This document shows, one piece after another, positions 27,215 through 37,604 of a stretch of DNA of 64,000 nt. Positions within the stretch are counted from its first letter, which is position 1, and every line of letters starts with the position of its first letter. The notes below the pieces were generated by a model. The model ran no database searches, was not told the origin of the DNA, and saw only the letters and a program-made list of their open reading frames with translations. Source of the stretch: DATJKD01 sp963728295 (GTDB lineage: Bacteria; Pseudomonadota; Gammaproteobacteria; Steroidobacterales; Steroidobacteraceae); assembly GCA_963728295.1 (NCBI GenBank), contig CAVSKB010000003.1:1-64000 (forward strand). The letters run 5' to 3'. Position numbers and translations under genes: made by a program.

Positions 27215-27346
27215 CTAGACCGAGCAAGCCCTCGTGCCGTCCCACAGGAAGGCGCGGTTGGCCGCATCGACGGCGATGTGCGCGGTGCCCGTCACCTGCC
27301 CTGAGGCGTTGATGGCAACGCCCTCACTGAACGTGCCCCCCAGCGA
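27215..27346 (-). pseudogene. Remnant of a HAF-repeat extracellular protein
   Basis: The minus strand reads LGGTFSEGVAINASGQVTG, then FLWDGTRACSV and a stop at 27215-27217. This is one and a half HAF repeats (GGTFS..A..IN..GQVxG), the same family as the intact gene at 49471. No start is present and the 5' part is missing. Confidence 0.65.
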
Positions 27347-27363
27347 CCTTGAGCGGCTGATCG

Positions 27364-27417
27364 CCGAACGGCGCGGTGATTCCCGTCGACGGCGGCCTGT
27401 CGCTCCGTAACCCCTGA
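27364..27417 (+). pseudogene. 3' remnant of a short-chain dehydrogenase gene
   Basis: The plus strand reads PNGAVIPVDGGLSLRNP followed by TGA at 27415-27417, the signature C-terminal end of SDR family proteins (TGxxxxVDGGxxx). The upstream sequence in this frame is interrupted by a stop, so only the tail survives. It abuts the HAF remnant, showing that this interval is stitched from gene fragments. Confidence 0.55.
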
Positions 27418-27532
27418 ACCGAAGAGGGCCATTTCAGGAGGGAAGCCACGCCCGCTACGCGGCGACCTCGCCTGGCTTGCGAGTTGCCCGGATAGCGTTG
27501 CAGAAGCATTGTACGAGCCCTACCATGCCCCG

Positions 27533-28859
27533 ATGCGGCATGAGCGCCTCGGCCGATCAATATTCTTCTTGTCGGCCGCTTTTCTGCTTTTTGTCGGGGG
27601 ATTCGGCTACGGATACTTCGCCGCCCGAACAAAGAGCTTTCCGCATCGGATCATTTCGCAGGCACTGATCGACGTCGATGACGTGCTCGATCTGCTCAGG
27701 GCGAATGCTCACGAAATCCGCACCTCCCGACAGACAGGTGGCGTGACAGTCCACGATCGCGCACTCACACAGCCTGGCCTGACGTTCCTGACTGCGTATG
27801 ACGGGAAGGTTTTCCGGCCGTTTCTCATTGACATCGACGGCAAGGTCCTCCATCGCTGGGATACGAGGTACAGTGGCTTATTCAAAGGCCGGAAGGAATC
27901 CGATCTCCTCTCGGACGGCGATCGCCACCTGCATGGTGCGCACCTCTACCCTGATGGTTCGATTCTGGTCTCCTTCGAATACAAGGGGCTCGCGAAGCTC
28001 GACCACTGCTCGCGTCCGATCTGGCTGCTGCACAAACCGACGCACCACGCGATCCTGCCGCTGCCCGATGGATCTTTCTGGACACTGTCTGCGGCACAGA
28101 CCGCGGTGCGACCGCACTTGGTCAAGGGCCACCGGGAGGAAACCATCCTGCACGTCTCGGCGCATGGCGACGTACTCGATGAAATCAATGTCATCGATGC
28201 CATCTTGAAGGGTGGCTACGAGGCCATTCTCTTGCAGGGCCACCCTTCGCTGCCGGAAAACGAGAATCTCGACACCATCCACCTCAACGACATCGAGCTC
28301 GTCACGGAGGAGCTAGCAGGGGAGATTGCCGCAGATCCGCGCTGGGGACTTCCTCGTTTCTCTGCGCGGGTCAAACGCGCTCGCAGTCATCAGCCGCAAC
28401 AGCAAGGCCGTCGTCTGGAGCATGGTCGGACCGTTCATGCGCCAGCACGATCCGGACATCCTTCGCGATGGAACATTGCTCGTATTCGACAACCGTACGG
28501 AAGTGCAACAACGCACACCGGTGCGCTGGCTCGAGCGACCGCAGGCGTGGGGTTTTTCGCGAATTCTCCAGCTCGACCCCGCCACTCAGCAGATCCTCTG
28601 GTCGTTCGAAGGCTCCGAGGCTTTCCCCTTCTACACCTCCATCCAGGGGAAGCAGCAGATTCTCGGCAACGGGAACATCCTGGTCTCGGATCCGGAAGGC
28701 GGACGGGCTTTTGAAGTGTCTCCCGCGCACGATAACCAGGTCGTCTGGGAGTATGTGAACAAGCTTGATGACAAGAGCGACGGTCTTCTGGGTCGCATCA
28801 CGGAGGCGGCGCGCTTGGATTTCGACGGCAGTGAGTTTCTGCACGGTGCCTGCCGCTGA
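27533..28859 (+). CDS. Arylsulfotransferase-like (ASST/Arylsulfotran_2) membrane-anchored protein, one frameshift
   Basis: Starts MRHERLGRSIFFLSAAFLLF with an N-terminal membrane anchor. The beta-propeller shows LIDIDGKVLHRWDTRYSGL, HLHGAHLYPDGSILVSFEYK, HHAILPLPDGSFWTLS, and in the second frame DFLVSLRGSNALAVIS, RQHDPDILRDGTLLVFDN and GNGNILVSDPEGGRAFEVS. These D-G-blade motifs are typical of Arylsulfotran_2 propellers. One extra base near 28340 splits the frame; repaired length is 441 residues. The active substrate is unknown. It could instead be a non-enzymatic propeller. Confidence 0.72.
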
Positions 28860-29107
28860 TCACGAAAATAGGTATCTTTCGGGGCGCCTGCGAGCGCCAG
28901 CCCATTAACAGCGTTAGCAGCACCCTCAAGAAAAACTCGCGATACGACGCGTGCAGCTTGGCGCATCCCAGCGCCCTCGCGTAACCACCTGATTCGCCCG
29001 CGACGGACAAGAACAAACTGGGCTTCCGGTGTAAGTTGCGCGTTGGCCTCCCCAAGCGTCCCGTTGTGCTCAGACAACACTACATCGGAAGGACTGGTCT
29101 TCACCTG
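28860..29107. other. Intergenic stretch
   Basis: Between the propeller gene and the following membrane protein. I see no gene, repeat or RNA here. The frame ahead of 29108 is open but lacks family-like residues. Confidence 0.4.
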
Positions 29108-30664
29108 ATGAGTCTCCGTCTGGGAGAACGGGGGGCGTTGTTCGTCGCATCGGCGCTTCTCGCGCTTCTGCCCTTCTTCATCGTGACTTTCCCGCCAATC
29201 ACGGATCTGCCGCAGCACATGGCGCAAATCCGATTGCTCGGCGAGGCTCTAGCCGATCCGAATGGCCCGTACCGGATTCAGTGGTGGACGCCGTACAGCC
29301 TCTCCTACGCGCTTCTCGCTTTGTGCCGCGCAATTGCCCCACCGCTCTGGGCGGGGCGGCTCGCGTTCGCCGTTGTCGCGCTGCTCTGGGTCGCGACTGC
29401 GCACACGCTGGCGTCGAGCCGGGGCCGCTCGCCACTCGCCGCGGTCCTGGCGTCCCTGCTCGTCTTCAGCAACGTCGTGTACTGGGGTTTCCTCTCATTC
29501 GCCATCGGCTGGCCGGTCTTCGCCGCCTGGATGCTCGCGACTGATCGCGAGATACGCCGCCCGCGCCAGGTGTTGTTGCTAGCAGCGATGGGGCTGGCCC
29601 TCTACGCGTGCCATGCCTTGTGGCTCCTGGCGGGTATCGCGTGGATGGGTGTCGTCACCCTCGCCGACGTGGCACGTGTCTGGCGAAAGCGTGGCGCCCT
29701 CCAGCAGCTTTATCGTCCCCTGATTTGGCGGGCCTGCGCCTTGGCACCGGCTGCGACGGCGCTTGCGCTTTGGACGCCGGGCTTCCAGGCGAGTGACATG
29801 CGCGCACCCGCCGTCTGGACCACGGATCCGCTCAGGCGTCTCAGCCCGGAGTGGGTCGTCGACGCCGTGCTCGGCGGCCTGCGCGGTCCGCTCGAGTGGC
29901 TCCTGATGGCCCTCTTCCTCGCATGGGTGGTCGCCGGCGTGGCACAGCACCGCGGGCGGCTGCGCGAGGCGGTCGACGCGCGCCTCCTGCTCGGGGGCGC
30001 CCTCCTGGCGCTCTTTGCGCTGGTGCTCCCTGACAGATACATGCACACGATCCATCTCACGCAGCGCTGGATGCCTTTTGCGGCCGCGCTCCTCCTCCTC
30101 GCGGTACCGGCACCACGCCTGCGTCCGCCCGCACTGCTCAGGATCGTGGTCGTAGGAGTCGCCGGCATGTTCGTGGCGGCGACTGCGCTGACGTGGGTCG
30201 CTTTCGAACGGCGCGAGCTCACTGGGCTCGTCGCCGCCCTCGAGCGACTGCCGCCGGAACCGCGCGTGCTCGGTCTCGACTACCAGCAGAGAAGCCCGCT
30301 TGTGCGTGGCCGGCCGTTCCTGCAGGCCTATGCGTGGGCGCAGGTTCTCCGGGGCGGCACACTGAACTTCTCCTTCGCTTCGTACCCGACGAGCCTCGTC
30401 GTTTTCCGATCCAGTCAGCCGCCACGCTGGACGCCGAAGCTCTATTGGTTCCCCAACCATCTGCGCTCGACGGACCTCGATCACTTCGATTACGTGATCG
30501 TCAACGGGTCTCCCCGCGTACATGAGCTGTTCGCAAGGTGGCGGGTTACCCCAGTCACCACGACGGGTCGTTGGCGCCTTTACCGGGTCAATCAATCAGC
30601 GAGAGCTGGTCCGGCTGGGGAACCCACGACAACCGGAATCACAATCCGGGGCTCTACCAACTGA
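29108..30664 (+). CDS. Multi-pass membrane protein, GT-C glycosyltransferase-like
   Basis: A 518-residue protein starting MSLRLGERGALFVASALLAL with about ten membrane segments. An early loop has FPPITDLPQHMAQIRLLGE, the position where GT-C enzymes carry their acidic catalytic residues (here an Asp in TDLPQH). The soluble C-terminal part is WYTPKLYWFPNH-like, ending near WRLYRVNQS. The last 20 or so residues are encoded antisense to a truncated tRNA-His, so the natural stop has probably been lost at a recombination joint near 30610-30620. Family assignment is tentative. Confidence 0.65.
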   Translation: MSLRLGERGALFVASALLALLPFFIVTFPPITDLPQHMAQIRLLGEALADPNGPYRIQWWTPYSLSYALLALCRAIAPPLWAGRLAFAVVALLWVATAHTLASSRGRSPLAAVLASLLVFSNVVYWGFLSFAIGWPVFAAWMLATDREIRRPRQVLLLAAMGLALYACHALWLLAGIAWMGVVTLADVARVWRKRGALQQLYRPLIWRACALAPAATALALWTPGFQASDMRAPAVWTTDPLRRLSPEWVVDAVLGGLRGPLEWLLMALFLAWVVAGVAQHRGRLREAVDARLLLGGALLALFALVLPDRYMHTIHLTQRWMPFAAALLLLAVPAPRLRPPALLRIVVVGVAGMFVAATALTWVAFERRELTGLVAALERLPPEPRVLGLDYQQRSPLVRGRPFLQAYAWAQVLRGGTLNFSFASYPTSLVVFRSSQPPRWTPKLYWFPNHLRSTDLDHFDYVIVNGSPRVHELFARWRVTPVTTTGRWRLYRVNQSARAGPAGEPTTTGITIRGSTN

Positions 30665-30676
30665 GCTACGTCCACC
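30620..30676 (-). pseudogene. tRNA-His (anticodon GTG), truncated in the T arm
   Basis: The minus strand from 30676 gives a perfect tRNA-His 5' half: acceptor strand with G-1 (GGTGGACG), D arm GCTCAGTTGGTAGAGC, anticodon stem-loop CCGGATTGTGATTCCGG and the start of the T arm GTCGTGGGTTC. At about 30620 the homology stops; the T-loop remainder and the CGTCCACC 3' acceptor strand are absent. It cannot fold into a complete tRNA as read. Confidence 0.8.
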
Positions 30677-30695
30677 ATCGTCGAACTAACGCCTC

Positions 30696-30772
30696 TGGCG
30701 CGCCTGGCAGGACTCGAACCTGCTACCCTCGGCTTAGAAGGCCGATGCTCTATCCGACTGAGCTACAGGCGC
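30696..30772 (-). tRNA. tRNA-Arg (anticodon TCT), CCA encoded
   Basis: A complete 77-base tRNA: acceptor GCGCCTG pairs with CAGGCGC, discriminator G, genomic CCA (plus-strand TGG at 30696-30698), D arm GCTCAGTCGGATAGAGC, anticodon stem-loop CGGCCTTCTAAGCCG, T loop TTCGAGT. It is the only intact member of a three-tRNA fragment. Confidence 0.93.
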
Positions 30773-30795
30773 ATCTCGATCTGCGAATTGTCGTT

Positions 30796-30862
30796 TGGTC
30801 GGGGTAGAGGGATTTGAACCCCCGACATCCTGCTCCCAAAGCAGGCGCGCTACCAGACTGCG
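30796..30862 (-). pseudogene. tRNA-Pro (anticodon TGG), 5' truncated
   Basis: The 3' part is canonical: CTGCTTTGGGAGCAG anticodon arm, T arm GGGGGTTCAAATCCCTC, acceptor TACCCCG, discriminator A and CCA. Homology ends at the D stem near 30862; the 5' acceptor strand CGGGG expected for tRNA-Pro is replaced by CTTTTTTCCGTC. As read it cannot form an acceptor stem. Confidence 0.8.
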
Positions 30863-30939
30863 GACGGAAAAAAGATCTCCCAGGAAGTCCGGCGCGAAGT
30901 ACGTGAGCGCACGGATGAATTTGCGCCTCTGCGCCCGTC

Positions 30940-31259
30940 ACGCTGCAAATGCAGCGAGTACGCACAAATCATCCGTGCTACGGGCCGGCGCAGGAATGGC
31001 ACATCCACCGCGATCAACAGGACTCCTATCGGAAAGAACTCGAGGCCGACGACCAGAAGAACCAGAAGAAGCTCGCGATGATGCACAGAATTCCAAGCGG
31101 TAGGCGTATCCATCGCGACTTCGGAGCGCGAGCCCACCGGAGTATGTGGGTAATGGTGTCGGGCGTTTCGCGCTCGAGACCTTCGAACGCGCGATCCAGC
31201 AGCTCCTTGCCTTTTTCATCTGGCATGTGGGCCACCTCGATACGGAACGGCTCACGCAT
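30940..31259 (-). pseudogene. Small conserved membrane protein ('PDEKGKELLDRAFEGLERETPD' type family), frameshifted
   Basis: Starts MREPFRIEVAHMPDEKGKEL at 31259, continues with ERETPDTITHILRWARAPKS and a membrane segment (LPLGILCIIASFFWF). The frame then breaks near 31050 and resumes in another frame as VVGLEFFPIGVLLIAVDVPF and LRRPVARMI. This order matches a short, uncharacterised two-helix membrane protein common in Proteobacteria. The tail after VARMI does not look native, so it is probably truncated as well as frameshifted. It lies directly upstream of the tRNA-Pro fragment. Confidence 0.6.
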
Positions 31260-31304
31260 TGCCGTTATCGGTTCAACACTTTGCGAGAATGCCCACACGG
31301 GAAA

Positions 31305-32310
31305 CTATTCTCGACGGACCTCGCGCGCTTCCTTGTCGGACCGCAACCCCAGGAATGCCGCATGCCGCAGGCGACCTTCGGCCGTCCATTCGACAAACCG
31401 AATCTGCGCCACCAACTCCGGTTTGACCCACTGCATTTCGCGCATCTCGTCAGCCGTCACGCCGCCGCCCCAGCGCGATGACTTCGAGTTCGGCAGGTCC
31501 ACGAATGGACACCGGTCAGCGTGTCGCGCCTTTAGCTCTTGAATACTTCTCGACGCACGTGCGCCACGAAGCCGGCTCTCACTTTTCCTGCGAAACGCAG
31601 GCCGCTCTCATCGTGGTATCCGACCAGTAGCGCATCGATGCCGTTCGACCCCGGTCGATATCCACCGATCACGAACTCCTGCTGGAGCTCGAGCTTCAGC
31701 TTTACCCAGTCCCCCGACCGCTCACCGGGTTCATAGGGCGAGTCCCTGCGCTTCGCGATTACTCCTTCCAGCCCTAGTCCGCGTACCGCTTGGACGATTT
31801 CCGCGGCAGTGCCCGGTAGCTCCTGCGAGAGCAGCAGACCGGATTCTCCGATGACCTTGGGCAGCTTCTTTCGACGCTGAATCAGCGGTTCGCCGGTCAG
31901 GTCCACTCCGTCGAGGTGCAACAGGTCAAACGCATAGAAGACAATCATATGACCGGCGATGGAAACCACGATGCTGGAGCACTTGAAATGACGGGCGGCC
32001 CTGCTACATCCAGGGCAACTATTTCACCGTCGATGACCGCTTGATCGGCTCGCAGACGCTTTCCTGCGAGCGTGATCGCGGGATACATCCCGGCGAGATC
32101 CTTATTCTTGCGGGAGCGCAGTTCGATTCGTTCATGGTCCTTCAATATCAGTGCGCGATAGCCGTCGAACTTGAGTTCGTAGAGCCAGTCCGGACCCTTC
32201 GGGAGTTGTTTTACAACCTGGGCGGCCATCGGCGTGACAAACGCCGGTAGCTGGCGGGCGATTGTCGATCGCCGATTGCGCGGGCCGCTTTGTTTGTTCT
32301 TCGTCGGCAT
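31305..32310 (-). pseudogene. ATP-dependent DNA ligase (LigD ligase-domain type), frameshifted
   Basis: Starts MPTKNKQSGPRNRRSTIARQ at 32310. The adenylation motif is within YELKFDGYRALILKDHER (KxDGxR), then VIDGEIVALD (motif III region), LEGVIAKRRDSPYEPG (motif IV), DWVKLKLELQQEFVIGGYRP (motif V) and the C-terminal oligonucleotide-binding end WVKPELVAQIRFVEWT and LRHAAFLGLRSDKEA. At least two frameshifts (near 31965 and 31515-31530) divide it into three frames. Such ligases serve bacterial end joining, normally beside a Ku gene; no Ku gene is seen. Two further fragments occur at 37.5 and 52.4 kb. Confidence 0.8.
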
Positions 32311-32678
32311 GCCGTCGCAATAAGGATGCCTGATCCCATACCGCGGCGCGACATGACTTCGGTACCGGCATGGGGCAATTCAATCGCTGCACGCACGCGA
32401 GGCAGTTGAACCTTTGCCACGCGGCGAGGCCAGTGCGAAGTCTCAGCACGGAACCGCACTCATTGCGAAAAGGCGGTAAAGCGAGCCGCCGCAAGGAGCG
32501 CGTGCGACGTGATACCCCCTGATCTACCCCATCAGCGCAGCCCGGGCGGCGGTCGCTTCGCGCCAGGGCGTGAGGGTCGGCGAGGTCCGGGTTGAGGTGG
32601 ACGAAAAGGAAATCCAGCTAATTTCCAAGCAGGCAGGCATTGAAAAGGCGCTCGCGCGAGCCGCTCGAGCGCCTTGTC

Positions 32679-32718
32679 AAACAAGTTTGGTAGCGGGGGC
32701 AGGATTTGAAACTTGTTT
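32679..32718. other. Inverted repeat enclosing a tRNA-fMet-like 3' end
   Basis: AAACAAGTTT (32679-32688) and AAACTTGTTT (32709-32718) are a perfect 10-bp inverted repeat. The 20-base interval, read with its edges on the minus strand as TTCAAATCCTGCCCCCGC then TACCA (32688-32710), is the T-arm and acceptor end of an initiator-type tRNA including CCA. It may be the relic of a second tRNA-targeted insertion, or chance similarity inside a hairpin loop. Confidence 0.45.
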
Positions 32719-32833
32719 CCTTCGTATCCCGCGCCAATGCCGATCATGACTTTGAGCCGCGATCCTTTCCTTGTCCCCCTGACCGAATGGTCCTCGAGAT
32801 GAAGCAGCCCGAATAGAGCGGGGATCTGCTTGG

Positions 32834-34730
32834 CTACGGGAAAGTGATCGAAGTCGCCGTAGATGTTCTGGTCGAGGCCGCCGCCGTTGCCACAATTGTC
32901 CCCGTATAGGGCGCGTCGCGGCGGGCGAGGGGTACGTCCACGACCTCGCTCTCGGTGTCTCGGCCCCAGATCGACGCGGCACTGCAGTACGTCGAAGCCG
33001 TCGTCGAAGCCGTTCTGCTCCTCTATCTCGCGCGGGTCCGTGCCGGGAACGACGTCGCGGTTGTCCGTCCAGCTCATGTAGCCGAAGAGGCTGTCCGTCC
33101 GGTCGGTGTTGGCAAGGGAGATCCAGTTGTAGTCCCCGTGGAAGGGAATGTCCCGGCTGCCGAACATCTCGTACTGGCGACTGGTGTCCGACGCTCGATA
33201 CCTGGATCGAGCCGACCGCGATGCGCCGTGCCATTCGAATGCGCGAAGAAGGTAGTTCACCATCGTTGGTGCCAGGCGACGAGATCGGCCGGCCATGAAG
33301 TCGCGCGCGTTGCCGATCGGACGCTGCACCGAGTACGCGGGATCGGTCCGGTTGTCCTGCCAGATGACGCCCATGCTCTCCGCCTGAAGGCGTCGATGTC
33401 CGGGAAGAACTGATGTCCGGCAGGGCCGTCGTCGACCGCTACCGGATCGGTCCAAGTCTTGCCGTCGTCGGTCGTGCGGACACGTAGACGAGCGATTGCC
33501 CCACCCTCCCGGCTCCGGCGGAGGTGTAGCAGGTCTCGCTCGGCACTGTACTGTCCCGGCGGATCTCGTTGTACGTCAGATAGACTCCAGGGAGCTCGCC
33601 GCTCTGGTCTGCCGTCACGCGCGGCTCCAGCGGTACGCGGTGGAATACAAACTCCGTCGGGCACACGTAGGGCCCGTCACCGCAGTCGCGGCCCCATCGG
33701 ACGGGAAGTACGCGGTGATGTTGCGGATCAGTTGCGCCTTGCCGAAGCTGGCCCCGCCGTCTGTGGAGCGGTTGAAGCCGAGTCCGGCGCTGCCGTTCTG
33801 GTTGCCGATAGGGAAGGTGCGGTAGGTGACGTACACGTCGCCGTCGGCCTCGACCGCGATGTCGCAGCCCTGCACAGATTTGATCTGTCCTGGTGTGGTG
33901 AGAGGGGACGGGCGCGAGAACGTCTGGCCGGTGTCCGTCGAGCGGCTGAAGTGGATGCTTGTTCTGCCCCCCGCCGGTGAAGCGCGACCAGCACACGTAG
34001 ACGTTGCCGTCATGCGGGCCGCCTGTGCGGTCGACCTCGAGCAGCGGCTTGTCCTGAAATATTCCGCCGCTCAAGCCTCGCGACGGGGTCCCTCGCCCGA
34101 CGATGCGCGTGCGCTGGTAGTCGACGGGATAGTTGCCGACCGGGTCCGTGCCGTAGGTCGCGACGAAGACGTCGCCGTTGACGGCTTCCGTCCGGTTGAA
34201 GGCGATGCCGCCCACGAAGAGGTTGCCGTCGTTATCAAACGCGGCTATAGGGTCGCCGGCATCGGTGTGGGTCCCGAACAGCGGGGAATTTTGCCATGCC
34301 CTCCTCCGAGGTGTCCTGCGGGTAGCCGGGGACGAGCGAGTCGGTCCAGGTCTCGCCGCTGTCGGTGCGAGTAGGCGAAGCCCTGCCAACCGGCGCCCAG
34401 GTCTGTCAGGCAGTAATCGTTCCAGCCGGCGACCACGGTGTCGGGGTCCGTCGGGTCGACGACCGAGAACGGCTCGTTAGCCTGGCGCCGGGTGCCGCCG
34501 TCGTTGGAGTCCACGTCGCTGTCGTTCAGGTTGTCGTCCGCCGCCGGGTCGGTGGCCGTGTTGTTGCAGTGCTGATGCCCGGCGTCCGTGCCGCCGTCGT
34601 GGCGGACGTATGCCTGGCCGGTTACTTTGTCGTCGCCGTCGGCGCTCGGCGTCTGGGCGGCTGCAGCAGAGGCAAACAAACAGAGCAGAAATACGACATT
34701 TAGAGATTGCAAAATGCTTGTGGGCTTCAT
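32834..34730 (-). pseudogene. Secreted sialidase-like (BNR/Asp-box) protein, several frameshifts
   Basis: Starts MKPTSILQSLNVVFLLCLFA at 34730, a signal peptide. Readable segments in order but in different frames: NEPFSVVDPTDPDTVVAGWN, AFDNDGNLFVGGIAFNRTE, DKPLLEVDRTGGPHDGNVYV, FSRSTDTGQTFSRPSPLT (Asp box), DGDVYVTYRTFPIGNQNGSA, RTTDDGKTWTDPVAVDDG (Asp box), NWISLANTDRTDSLFGYMSW and GGLDQNIYG near the end. At least four frame changes are needed. The propeller with SxDxGxxW boxes and the Asp-box order match secreted exo-sialidase-like proteins, though sialidase activity is not implied. The stop at about 32834 is inferred. Confidence 0.62.
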
Positions 34731-35019
34731 GTCGGATGTCTCCCTTCGCTGCGATCGGATAGCCCTACACATAACATGACCCTATGCGCTGGTCTGTAGG
34801 CCGCTTACGGATGTCGCCGCTGATACGCCTGCGCAGGCGGCACGGTGGCCGCATTAAGGCATCAGGTTAGAAAGGCGCCGGGCCCGCGTTCCTGCCGCGT
34901 CTGGTCGCGGAGTATGGGCCGCTAGATGCGGCGACGATCCTGCGCAGTCTTGCGGACGAGCTCGAGGCACTAGTCGTGCCAACAGACCGGGGTGCTTCGC
35001 CGCGGCAGTCCTCTGGCCG

Positions 35020-35283
35020 TTGAAGCGGCGTCGTTGGGGCGGGACAACTGCTATTGTGTTCTGTGCCTTTGTGCTCGCCGTGGTCTGGTCGCTTGGCTTG
35101 AGGACCTCAGGCCGGGGCGGAGTGCGTACCATTCTGGTCTGGATAGGCTTACCGATTGCGGTGCTAGCCCTTGTGGCGGCGTACGTTGCGGCGAGAGCGC
35201 TGGCAACAGCCCAAGAATCTTGGGCTTCATGCTTGCCCCCTATGCCCGTCTCGAGGTTTTGGGCTTATATATGCAGATTCTAA
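35020..35283 (+). CDS. Small predicted two-helix membrane protein
   Basis: An 87-residue frame from TTG 35020, MKRRRWGGTTAIVFCAFVLA, with two hydrophobic segments (TAIVFCAFVLAVVWSLGL and ILVWIGLPIAVLALVAAYVA) after a basic start. No known family and no clear ribosome site. The 34731-35019 interval ahead of it shows nothing else recognisable. Confidence 0.3.
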   Translation: MKRRRWGGTTAIVFCAFVLAVVWSLGLRTSGRGGVRTILVWIGLPIAVLALVAAYVAARALATAQESWASCLPPMPVSRFWAYICRF

Positions 35284-35297
35284 AGCGGGGCGACGAC

Positions 35298-37264
35298 TTA
35301 TTGCGTGATGAATCGCGCCGTGTAGGTCTTGTCGGTGGACGGAGTAGAGATCGTGTGCACGCGTGCACCGCCGTCCGACCACGATGAGAATACCCAACTC
35401 GAGCCCGAGGCGCCCTGCGGCGACACGGCTTCGAGTGTGCGCTTGATGCCGACGACGCCCACGAAGCTATGCGGTGTGGCTACCGGCTCTCCGTCGAGCC
35501 GCAACTGCAGACCGCCCGGATTCGTTGCGAGCGTGACCGTGACCTTGCGTGGCTGTATGTCACGCTTCACCGAGCGAGTGAGGCCGCCGGAATCCCGGAC
35601 GCGCAGGTGGATGCGATAAAAGACGTTGGCGGATGTCTCGCCAGCCCTCGGAATCGTGAACGAACCGCTCTTTGATCCGGTGACCGGAAGCATAGCCGGG
35701 TGGGTGTGGCTGTTGTGGTGCAGATCTATCCACCATGTGAAGGCGCCCGCCGGCAGCACGCCGTCTTCGGCGTCGTTGCCAGTGCCCGCGTAATGATGAC
35801 CTGACCACCCGCGTAAGTGGTCCCGCTGATCGGCTGCGTGATGCTCGCGGTCGGCACGGTGTTCTGCGTCACGGTGAGCTGCGCGGCCTCGCTCATCTCC
35901 GTACCGTACGCATTCGAGACCCGCACGTTGAAAAGCGCCCCGTCGTCGGTGAGCTGAATATTGCTACGCGTGTAACTCGAATCGGTGGCACCCGAGATCG
36001 CATTGCCATTGCGCCGCCATTGATAGGCGAGCGGCGCGCTACCGGAGGCGCCGACGGTGAAAGTCGCCGACTGCCCGATCGCGGCCGTTTGGTCCGCGGG
36101 CTGAAGGCCGATCTCCGGTGGCTGTGAGATCGTGTAGCTTATTCGCCCGACGCGCCCGTCCTGCCGCGTCAAGTAATAGAGCGCGCCGTCGGGCCCGACC
36201 TTCAAGTCGACGGGACTCGCGATGCCGCTCGCGAACGAAGTGACCGTGCGAGTGTCCAGATCGATTCTGCGGATCCAGCCCGCGCAGTAATCCGCATAGA
36301 AATAGTCGCCGTAGTATCCGCTCGGAAAGGCGAGAACGGGCGATTCATAGAACACTCCACCGGTGATCGCGCACGCGCCGTTGATGGTGGCGTAATAATG
36401 AAAGGGATCGGTGAAGTCGGGAGCGTCCGACGGTCCCTCCGCCAGTGGCCAGCCGAAGTTGGCGCCCGAGGCACCTTTGTTGATTTCCTCGTAGGTCGAG
36501 TTTCCGACATCGTTGATGAAAAACCGTCCGGTGCTCCGCTGGAATGCGGACGTAAACGGATTTCGCAGACCAAGTGCCCAAATGGATCGATTCTCGCCCG
36601 TCGCGGTTGCAAAGAACGGGTTACCAGTCGGGATCGTCCCGTCGCGATTGATTCGCAGGATTTTGCCGTACGTGTACGCCAGCTTCTGGGCTTTGGCGCC
36701 CTGCGAGTTGTCGCCTACAGCGATGTACAGCTTGCCGTCGTTGCCGAAATGGATCGCGCCACCGTTGTGGTTCGTTGCGTCAGAGAGCGTTTCCAGGTTG
36801 ATCAACACGCGCTCGCTGCCGGCCACCGCGACATTGCCGTTCGCCGTAAAGCGGCTCACGCGATTGTGGATCGTCGGGGTCGTCGCCGTGTAGTACACGT
36901 ATACGAAGTGGTTCGTGACGAAGTCGGGGTCGAACGCGACGCCAAGCAGCCCTCGCTCGCCGGAGGAAGCGACCGACAGCGTGACAAAAGGCGTAGTGAG
37001 CAGGTTGCCGTTCTGGACGACCCTGAGTTTGCCGCTCTGCTGGCAGACGAAGAGGCGCCCGTCCGGCGCGAACTGCATCGCCGTCGCATCGCTCGGCAAG
37101 TCCACGTACGTGCTGTCGAGGAAGCCGCTCGGCACCGTGGCCGCCGGCGCCGTCGGGGTCAACATGAGATTTGCGACCAGCGCGACGATTCCTCTGCACG
37201 CTCGTCTGCACAGACGTCGCCGACGATCGGGCACGGCCAAGTCTATAGCCTTGAATTTGTACAT
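35298..37264 (-). CDS. Secreted PQQ-dependent sugar dehydrogenase-like protein with Ig-like domains, one frameshift
   Basis: Starts MYKFKAIDLAVPDRRRRLCR at 37264 with an export signal ending near APAATVPSG. The glucose/sorbosone dehydrogenase propeller shows QFAPDGRLFVCQQSGKLRVV, ERGLLGVAFDPDF, NHNGGAIHFGNDGKLYIAVG, GKILRINRDGTIPTGNPFF, RSIWALGLRNPFTSAFQRST and GANFGWPLAEGP. It is followed by an Ig-like domain (PADQTAAIGQSATFTVGASG) and, after a one-base loss near 35790, a C-terminal domain (FTWWIDLHHNSHTHPAMLPV) ending SSWSDGGARVHTISTPSTDK. Repaired length is about 655 residues. It oxidises sugars in the periplasm or outside, passing electrons through PQQ. Confidence 0.8.
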
Positions 37265-37478
37265 CAATTAGGCCCCGCGAAACGTCGGAGAGATTGGCGC
37301 GGAGGGGCGCTATGGGGCCGCGAATTGTCTTTGTTGTCAAACTCGATTTTCGATCGACATCCGTGAAAAAAAATAAACGTGCAATTACTTACACTGAATG
37401 CGCGAAGCTCAGGCGCGGACCACGCCGCTCGTTGAGGCGTTCGGAAAGGCCTCGGTGATCAGAACAATTTCTTGCGAC

Positions 37479-37601
37479 GTAAACGAAGCCAGCGCGTACC
37501 TTGCCTGCGAACCGCAGGCCAGTCTCATCGTAGTAGCCGACTAGGAGCGCATCGATGCCATTCGATCCGGGACGATAGCCGCCGATCACGAACTCCTGCT
37601 G
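37479..37601 (-). pseudogene. DNA ligase fragment (motif V region), second copy
   Basis: Minus strand: QEFVIGGYRPGSNGIDALL, then VGYYDETGLRFAGKVRAG, nearly identical to the corresponding part of the ligase at 31305-32310. Its upstream side joins directly, at about 37601, to a piece of a TPR/TolB-like gene, so the 5' part of the ligase gene is missing. Confidence 0.7.
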
Positions 37602-37604
37602 GTT

